DNA from: Purshia tridentata | Lineage: Eukaryota; Streptophyta; Magnoliopsida; Rosales; Rosaceae | Assembly (NCBI GenBank): GCA_003254885.1 | Contig: QANT01002150.1 | Coordinates: forward strand, 1 to 40,782 | Direction of reading: 5' to 3' | DNA length: 40,782 nucleotides | Shown here: one piece after another, positions 34,023 to 40,782 of the stretch | Layout of the letters: each line of letters starts with the position of its first letter | Position numbering within the stretch: position 1 is the stretch's first letter | Notes under the pieces: model-generated | Seen by the model: only the letters and a program-made list of their open reading frames with translations | What the model was told of the DNA's origin: nothing | The model's database searches: none | Position numbers and translations under genes: made by a program

Positions 34023-34950
34023 ATGGCAGAAGAAAACAAAGTGATCGTATATAGAATGTGGGCTAACGCTTATGCTAAGAGGGTGGAAATAGCCCTCAAA
34101 CTTAAAGGCATACCCTATGAGTATGTAGAAGAAGAATAAAAGCTCACTGCTCCTCAAATTCAATCCTGTTCACAAGAAGGTTCCTGTGCTTATCCACAAT
34201 GGAAAGCCCCTTACTGAGTCTCTTGTCATCCTTGAATATATGGAAGAAACATGGAAAACTGGTCCTCAACTTCTGCCCCAAATCCCTATAAAAGAACCCA
34301 AGTTCGCTTCTGGGTCAGCTTTCTGCAGCAACAGGTGAGAGTAAATGTAGCAATTCCTATTTGATAACACAACCAATGCTTGGCTTTGGATCGTTTTATG
34401 TTAATGGGGTTCCAGTGATCATGTTGTCATTTTAATTGTTTTGGTTCTTAAATTTAGTCATTAGTCATAAGACCAGATCAAACAGATGCATTCATTAAAT
34501 TAACAAGAGAGTTAATGAAGTTAATTGAAGAACCTCCTTGTTATTTGGTGCAGTTTTTTGAGACCATGACCTTAGTGATCAAAACCAATGAAGAAGCACA
34601 ACAGAAAGCCATCAAAGAAGTGAATGATAGATTAAAATTACTTGAAGGGGGAGTGAAGGATTTCTTCTCAGATGGCATTCCTTCAGTTGAAAGCATGAAA
34701 GTGGGAATACTAGATATAGTCATGTTTTCAGTCTTTGGTGCATATGACTATATGAGGCTCAGGAACAAGTCCTTGGCATAAAGCTCATAGACCCTGAGAA
34801 CTGAGAAGACCTCCCTGGTGTATTCCTGGATATCAGCTCTAATTGAGCTACCTGTGGTGAAAGAGATGCAAAGTCCTCAGGAAAAGTTGGTGGCATTGGT
34901 CAAGTTTTTCAGAGGGAATGCCCTTAAAGCTTCTACCACTCGACCATCTA
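34023..34950 (+). pseudogene. tau GST pseudogene, tandem copy
   Basis: It starts [20 protein letters not shown], parallel to the intact gene 1.4 kb upstream, but the active-site phrase WASPY has become WANAY, removing the catalytic Ser. The frame ends at a stop near 34138 after EYVEEE. Beyond a frameshift the homology resumes with [20 protein letters not shown] and [20 protein letters not shown], then another shift before RFWVSFLQQ. An intron at the same position leads to exon 2 at 34554 (FFETMTLVIKTNEEAQ, VGILDIVMFSVFGAYDY). Small insertions near 34745 and 34800 break the frame again before IELPVVKEM. The retained intron shows it arose by DNA duplication and not by retroposition. Confidence 0.93.
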
Positions 34951-35400
34951 GTATTGTGAATTGTATTTTCTTCTTGTTATTTTTTTTACTAGCTTTTCTC
35001 ATTGCATAATTCAACATAAGAGAATTATATACAAATTAAACGTATATGTAAACCGTCTCATAAGAGAATATAAATGAACAACCGAGACTACTATTACCAT
35101 CTTTAATTAAAAGCAATAGTAACAACTTTTAATCCATCACAAACACCAAAATGGGTTAAAATCTAATTTAACTTTTAACAGACAATTGTATGTAAATTTT
35201 GGATCCAGAGTGAATCAAAATCTAAGTAAAAAATTAATAAATTACAAAATAACAGATATAATGTTTAAGCAAAAAAAAACTCTTAAATTTGATAATATTA
35301 ATATTTTCGTATTTTATTGAGCACTAATACCTAGACATTTGATCCCCAAAATACATCATAATTGTGCAGATAAACCTGCATTAAATTGTAATAGGGTTTA
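34951..35400. other. intergenic spacer
   Basis: AT-rich sequence between the GST pseudogene and the histone chaperone promoter. Nothing recognisable. Confidence 0.5.
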
Positions 35401-35678
35401 GAATGGGCCGGCTAATATTTAAGCTGTCGATTCAGCCCAATGTACTTTTATGGGCCGTACAAGCGGTCCGCCGACTTTTTATTACATGTCAAGAGCTGAC
35501 TGGTTTACTGTCCGTACCCTACTTTCAGTGCCCGTAGCCGATTATAAACTCCCCAAAACCCTACCCCTTTTGTATTCTCTCACTCATTCACTCTCGCATT
35601 TCACCTCACGAAGTGCAAGAGCGAGAGAGTGAGCGGTAGGGTTTTAGACGAAGTAGTGCATCAGAAGCGAAGCCGAAG
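35401..35678 (+). promoter_or_regulatory. promoter and leader of the NRP gene
   Basis: TGGGCC occurs near 35405 and 35453, and an inverted site II (AGCCCA) near 35434. AAAACCCTA at about 35555-35563 is a telo-box-like motif, and GTAGGGTTTTAG near 35637 is its inverse in the leader. Site II plus telo-box is the classic pair in plant promoters of ribosomal-protein and S-phase-linked genes, fitting a histone chaperone. No TATA box is evident. Confidence 0.6.
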
Positions 35679-38600
35679 ATGGTGGCTGACAAGGGCAAGA
35701 AGCTGAAGCTTTCAGAAAAAGGCGAAGATGAGAACTCGGACCACATCGACGAAAAGCTCGTCCTTTCCATCGAGAAGTTGCAGGAGGTCCAAGACGAGCT
35801 CGAAAAGGTTTTACCCTTGTTCCCTATCTATGCATTTGCTTAGTGTACCATCTGTTCCCTTCATAATTGAACCAAGCAAAAGGGTTTTTTTGATTGGACA
35901 TATCTGCCTATTGAATTGTTAACTTGTCAGATAGGAGCTTTGAATTTAATTGCTTTACTCTCATGCATCAGTTGCAAAGCAATTCAACTTTGTTTCTCTC
36001 TCTCCATTTTTTCTTCTGGGTTTAAGAAATTAACCCATAGTTTTTGTTTTTACTTAAAGACTAAAACCCATAAAGGATCTAAGGGCGTGCTTGGTTTTGA
36101 TAGAAAATTTGTGATTTAGCTTATTATAGCCACACCCCATCGGGTACAATTTACTTGTTTAACCATTTGGGGTCACAGCATTATATATATTGGCATAAGC
36201 AGTAGTCCCGTGCTTCATATTGTTGTATATGTTGTGACATTAGATTCTGAGTATAGCTGTTGGAACTCTGCTATATGTTTCATTTTGTGAAGTTGGAATT
36301 GTATGAGCCCTCTTCAAATCTCACCTATTTCGAAGATAATGTTTGAGAGGAAAATCTGTAGTTTGCTCCTTGTTCAGTTTTTTCATTTTCATGTTCGCTA
36401 GTAACTGAACAACAGAAAGCTGGGAAATTAAATTTTAAGACTGTATTAATAATTGTGAATTGTACAAACCTTGTTGATTGGATTTTTCTGTATTGTTTTG
36501 AATGCTTTATAGATCAATGAGGAAGCCAGTGATAAAGTCCTGGAAGTAGACCAAAAGTATAATGAGATACGCAAGCCAGTCTATGATAAGCGGAATGATA
36601 TCATCAAGGCCATTCCTGATTTTTGGTTAACTGCTGTTAGTGATCTCTCCTCTCTTCTTAGTTATGTTCTTATGGGAAGAACTTATGATGTTAACCAATT
36701 TTCTTTTTCAATTATTTAACTCTCTACTTTCTCTGCAGTTTTTGAGTCATCCTGCGCTTGGTGAGCTTTTGACCGAAGAGGATCAAAAGGTATTGTATTT
36801 ATTTTTATATGACCCAGAATTAATTAGTGCATCCTTTCTTTTATAACTATATTCTTTAATATCTCTATGAATAATAAATGTCTGTTGATGGTCATTTAAT
36901 TGCAAATTCAGTTACACTAACTATACTTTTTAATTTCGCTATGAATAATAGATGTCTGTTGACGGTCATTTAATTGCATATTCAGTTACACACTGCCCCT
37001 TCCTGCTTTTCCATAATCAATGAAGTCACAATGGATATTCTTCATATGTAATCTTTCAAATTGGAATCTTGTTTGCCTAGTATTTTCTAGTAAATCTGCG
37101 TTCATCATTCCTTCTCCTTTCATAGATTTTCAAGTATTTAACTTCTCTGGAAGTGGAGGATTTTAAAGACGTGAAATCTGGTTACACCGTCACATTTGTG
37201 AGTTTTCTCCTTTCTTTTGCCTTTTATCTTTGAATTGCATTAAGTATATTTTTGTTTTGTTTCGTTTAATTAATATACTGAGATAGTAACTTAAAACTAT
37301 ATAATTGTACAGTATTTCAACCCCAATCCTTATTTTGAAGACACTAAGATCTCGAAGACCTTTACCTTCCTTGATGAAGGAACAAAAGTTACTGCTACAT
37401 CAATAAAGTGGAAAGAAGGAATGGTATGAGATTTTTTCTTTTATTCAGTTCATATATGCTTGTCAAATTTTGTTTTGGTATTAAACTTACTGCATAACTG
37501 ATCTGTGAAGGGCATACCTAATGGAGTTAATCATGATAAGAAAGGTAACAAGCGGCCTCCTGCTGAGGAAAGGTTGGTTATCCGAACCTATTAGAATGGA
37601 CTTCCAGAAAATACTATATCATTCTTTAGATTTGTTTCATATTTATTGAAATTCATATCCTCGCTCTTTTTATTGTCTTCAATGTAGCTTCTTTAGCTGG
37701 TTTAGTGATAGTCAAGAGAAAGATATTATGGATGATATTCATGATGAGGTTAGTTTATATTTGTACTTGAAGATTATATTGAGTGCTATATACTAATTTC
37801 AAATTGATGTAGACAATTTTCTTCTACTCTTGTTTGGAAGCTTTCCTGAACTTTGACTTTATACTGCAGATTGCAGAGGTTATTAAGGAGGATTTGTGGC
37901 CCAATCCTCTTACTTATTTTAACCATGTAACTTTCCTTTTGCCTTGTTTCCCTATTACTTGAGCAAAATTTTACTCATTGTTCAGAAGCTTTTACTGCTT
38001 GCCTAATTTCTAATGGTAGTTAATGACCTCTTTGATATAGGAGGCTGATGATGAGGACTTTGATGAGGACGAAGCTGATGAAGGGGTAAGTGCAAATCCT
38101 TGTACTTTTTAGGATTCTTTTATGTCCTCATTAGTATTAAGTGGAATTACTGTTTTGTCATGTGTTTGCTTTCCACACCTTCATCTTATTGCTTGCAAGG
38201 TTCTATCAATATCATTTAATATGATGTAGCATAGTTGTGTTGCAGCAAAAATACATGGATATGTTTTTAATGCAAAGCAGTAACATGTACCTTGAACTGT
38301 GAAGTTTACTTGAGGTTGACAAATGGAATTTACTTTTCAATAAGAAAGATTTTTTCTTTTTTTGAAAAAAGAAGTTTACAGATGATTATAAATAAGAAAC
38401 TTTTTGTAATTTTTCTTTTCAAAAAAAAAAAAAAAATTCATGTGGTTGGGAAATTTAAGTTCTTTTATTTGATGTCACATGCATTTATCTAACCTGAAAG
38501 GTAAGCACAACTCATGATTTCTCAACATCATGATCTGCCTATGTATTTGTAAGTTATTTAAGCCCTATATGGTTATAAAGTTAATACCATATCTACATGT

Positions 38601-38796
38601 CAAGATGGCCTGATTTAAAAGCCTATGAAAATTGCTGGTGGAACTGGTAAGATGGAAATCACAGCAGGAAAATCCCTTGTCTTAATTTTTTATGCTTGCC
38701 TACTGACAGGGAAAGAATGAAGATGACTCTGATGATGATGATGATGATGATGATGAAGACGATGACGAAGATGGTGATGAGGATGATGGAAAGTAA
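35679..38796 (+). CDS. NRP1: NAP1-related histone chaperone (NRP/SET type)
   Basis: Ten exons: 35679-35807, 36513-36635, 36739-36789, 37126-37197, 37313-37423, 37511-37572, 37688-37748, 37870-37926, 38041-38085 and 38710-38796, all GT-AG, encode 265 residues. Residues about 24-65 form the dimerisation helix ([20 protein letters not shown], then [16 protein letters not shown]). The earmuff domain includes [37 protein letters not shown] and [17 protein letters not shown], followed by [20 protein letters not shown]. The C-terminus is a long Asp/Glu tail with eight consecutive GAT codons. These are hallmarks of SET/NAP1-related proteins, nuclear chaperones of H2A/H2B in chromatin assembly and DNA repair. 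Arabidopsis NRP1 and NRP2 are slightly shorter (about 256 residues). The gene looks intact. NRP1 versus NRP2 cannot be decided. Confidence 0.96.
36844..36991. repeat. 74-bp tandem duplication in NRP intron 3
   Basis: Copy 1 is 36844-36917 and copy 2 is 36918-36991. Both start TAACTATA and end TTCAGTTACAC, with only a few substitutions. They are wholly intronic, away from splice sites. Confidence 0.9.
38731..38754 (+). repeat. (GAT)8 coding microsatellite
   Basis: Eight GAT codons in the last NRP exon encode a poly-Asp run in the acidic tail. Length changes in multiples of three would stay in frame. Confidence 0.9.
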
Positions 38797-39362
38797 AATA
38801 TCATCTGGGTCTTCAAATCTTTTGGCATTTGCTGCTTTGATAACAGCTTGTGTAAAGTGGTCTACAGTAGTTGATAAGTTAAGTCTGAGGTGATAGGGGG
38901 GGATGACTATTATAACTCTTTTCTTGACAGTGTTCTGTGTCATGCATGCCCCTGACAGCTCTCATAGCTAGTCAGTGGTTATCTGATTCTGCAATTTCTA
39001 TTATCATGACCTTTCTCTGTTACAACAGGGTTTTTTTGGTTGGTTCCTCCCTGATATGCAGGTCTCTAGATGACAATATTATAATGGTCTTTTAGTTTCT
39101 TATGTTTTTGACTGCCATCAATGAGGATATATGCTACTTATGGAATGGAAAGTTATTTGGCATATTTTATTGTTGATTCTACTAAGAATTTGCATAAGCA
39201 CTGATTTTGAATTTCAGTCAGTTTTTTACACTGCCAGGAAAAATGGGTTTTATTTTGTTGTATGCTTATGTCTTTTGACTGCCAGAATGTAGTTGGAAAT
39301 TCGAGATTTTTTTTTTTGCCAAAGGGAAATTCAAAATGTTTTAACATGTCTGAAACCAGAAA
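38797..39362. other. NRP 3' UTR and spacer
   Basis: No gene seen. The first few hundred bases are probably NRP 3' UTR, but no canonical AATAAA is obvious nearby. A T run lies at about 39308-39317. Confidence 0.45.
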
Positions 39363-40340
39363 TTACGCATTCAAAGCATGCGCTGGCAATCTCAATTCAG
39401 GGACTGCTTGTAAAGGGGTCTGCATATAGCCGACCAAACCTGGGCTGTCCGACATGTCAATGTTCTTGGGTTGGACCTTTTCAGGCAAAGCCCAATAAAA
39501 GCTATGCAAAAGATGACCCAGCATAGATGTGACCAAGTTGGTGCCTAATTGTGCTGCTGGGCACACGCGTTCCTGCACCAAATGGCAGAAACCCAAAACC
39601 ATGATGACCCTTCGTCTCAATATCTTCCTCTACGAACCTTTCGGGTCGAAAATTGAATGGGTCCTCCGACACTTTTGGATCACGAGTCCCCTTGGGAATG
39701 TCATATCCACCAATCTTGACATTGGCCCTGTGAGGTAGCATTAGTGGGTTTGGAGGGTGCAGCCTTAGTGCCTCCTTGGCTACACAGTTTAGGTATGGAA
39801 GGCTTCGAATATCACAAATTCGCATTCCGTAATTCTGCGGTCCAGCCCAATTACTCGGTCAATCTCCTGTTGGGCCTTCAGTTGCACCTTCGGGTTCTTG
39901 ATCAACTGGGGCATGGCCCATTCAACTGAGATGGCAACATGCCTGCAATGACCATGTCCCAAAGGAGCTCCACAACATTGTCCTCACTGAGTTCGTATTC
40001 TTGAAGACTAAGCAATGCATCCACAAAATGTTGCTTGGCACCAGCACTGTTGTCATATGCTCCTCCCTAATTGCTTGTGTGAATTTGTCTCTGCGGGCCA
40101 AATGTTTAGAAATTGCCAAACTTTGAAGCCACCAAATATGATCCATCCCCCATACCTTGCTTTCTTTCATTAGCCAGAATAGCCATAAATTCCATCCCGA
40201 GCTGGTGTATCTAGCACACTCTCTTCATTCTCAAACCGCTTCCCAAACACCAATCTTGTAATATTGTTGAATGCTACTGACCCCAAGTACTTTCTGACCT
40301 CGTAGAGTTTGTAACCAAGGAAGATGAAAATGGGAGCCAT
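39363..40340 (-). pseudogene. CYP98A-type cytochrome P450 pseudogene (C3'H relative)
   Basis: Minus-strand remnants of a p-coumaroyl shikimate/quinate 3'-hydroxylase, a lignin-pathway P450 of the ER membrane. A start near 40340 gives [14 protein letters not shown], the membrane anchor, joined directly to [20 protein letters not shown], so roughly 150 codons are missing. Stops and shifts follow. Later blocks are [21 protein letters not shown] with the I-helix Asp-Thr-Thr deleted, [35 protein letters not shown] (intact ExxR), [16 protein letters not shown], a gap of about ten codons, and [23 protein letters not shown] is followed by a 2-nt deletion that removes the heme-ligand Cys codon. In the shifted frame [20 protein letters not shown] continues to a normal C-terminus, with the stop at 39365-39363. 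No introns are apparent between the surviving blocks. Confidence 0.92.
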
Positions 40341-40782
40341 TGTTGAAATGGGTTGGGATTGAAATGAGAGCTTGAATCTTAGTTTGCTGAGTCGTTACTC
40401 AAAATGCTTCTCTTGCAGTTAATTAGTTGTACACAAATTAAGCAGCAACGTTCAAGTTCTAAGCCAATTTCAGATCAACCAAGAAAAGCAACATATAAAT
40501 TAGACACCAAAAAAAATATGCTAGCTAAAATATTGCTACAGCCTGCATATATATACATGACATTTAAAGAATTTTCTCAACCAACCAACAGTATCCTTAA
40601 ATATTTAAAGGAGTACTGCAGCAAACACGTGGCTTCACGTACAGTTCACTGCCTTCAGTACTTCACAGCCAGCAAAGTTGATANAATACAGTAGTGAAGT
40701 AAAACAGCTGTGAAGTAATGTCAGCCGAATGTTTGGTAAACTATATGTTTAAAAGTGCTGTGAGTATAAAAGTAGTATAAAA
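40341..40782. other. window end, no gene seen
   Basis: Upstream flank of the P450 pseudogene. It holds a CACGTGG at 40626-40632 and an N at 40684. The 96-codon plus-strand frame at 40404 lacks any motif. Confidence 0.45.

Noticed and set aside
38659-38943. 94-codon minus-strand frame with a poly-Ile segment
   Set aside because: It is the antisense of the (GAT)n acidic tail of the NRP gene.
18332-40340. A phenylpropanoid biosynthetic gene cluster (TT19-like GST, tau GSTs, CYP98A)
   Set aside because: The members act in unrelated steps, the P450 is dead, and housekeeping genes MFAP1 and NRP lie between them. This is coincidental neighbourhood.

Overview
This is nuclear DNA from a flowering plant, almost certainly a eudicot. 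It is AT-rich, its genes carry GT-AG introns, and its promoters carry TGGGCC/T (site II) motifs. It also holds plant-type Ty1/copia, Mutator-like, hAT-like, CACTA-like and LINE debris. I cannot name the species. The protein wording resembles woody core eudicots such as rosids or grape, but that is an impression and not a search result. Five single N bases mark assembly joins or ambiguities.

Layout: 1-3.25 kb is gene-free DNA with a CACTA-like subterminal repeat block. 3.26-5.17 kb is a truncated, frame-broken copia element. 5.43-7.95 kb is a decayed Mutator-like transposase on the minus strand. 8.12-9.02 kb is a non-autonomous hAT-like element filled with simple repeats, and 9.52-9.80 kb is a 139-bp tandem duplication. 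11.23-13.76 kb is a structurally complete but non-autonomous LTR element on the minus strand. It has two LTRs, a tRNA-Met primer site and a polypurine tract, but its interior encodes no gag-pol and instead carries a decayed reading frame I do not recognise. 13.8-18 kb is AT-rich intergenic DNA. 18.33-20.04 kb is an intact three-exon phi-class GST of the TT19/AN9 anthocyanin-carrier type. 20.1-23.5 kb is intergenic. 23.5-28.2 kb is the splicing factor gene MFAP1 on the minus strand, with a LINE fragment in its last intron. 28.3-32.4 kb is repeat-rich and includes a long inverted-repeat element with hairpin minisatellites. 32.61-33.50 kb is an intact tau-class GST, followed at 34.02-34.95 kb by a decayed tandem copy. 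35.68-38.80 kb is a ten-exon NAP1-related histone chaperone gene (NRP type). 39.36-40.34 kb is a CYP98A-type cytochrome P450 pseudogene on the minus strand.

The intact genes are MFAP1 and NRP (housekeeping: pre-mRNA splicing and H2A/H2B handling) and two unrelated GSTs (flavonoid carrier and tau detoxification). I see no evidence that they form a pathway cluster. The TT19-like GST and the CYP98A relic both belong to phenylpropanoid metabolism, but they lie about 20 kb apart with housekeeping genes between them. The least explained object is the interior of the 11.2-13.8 kb LTR element.
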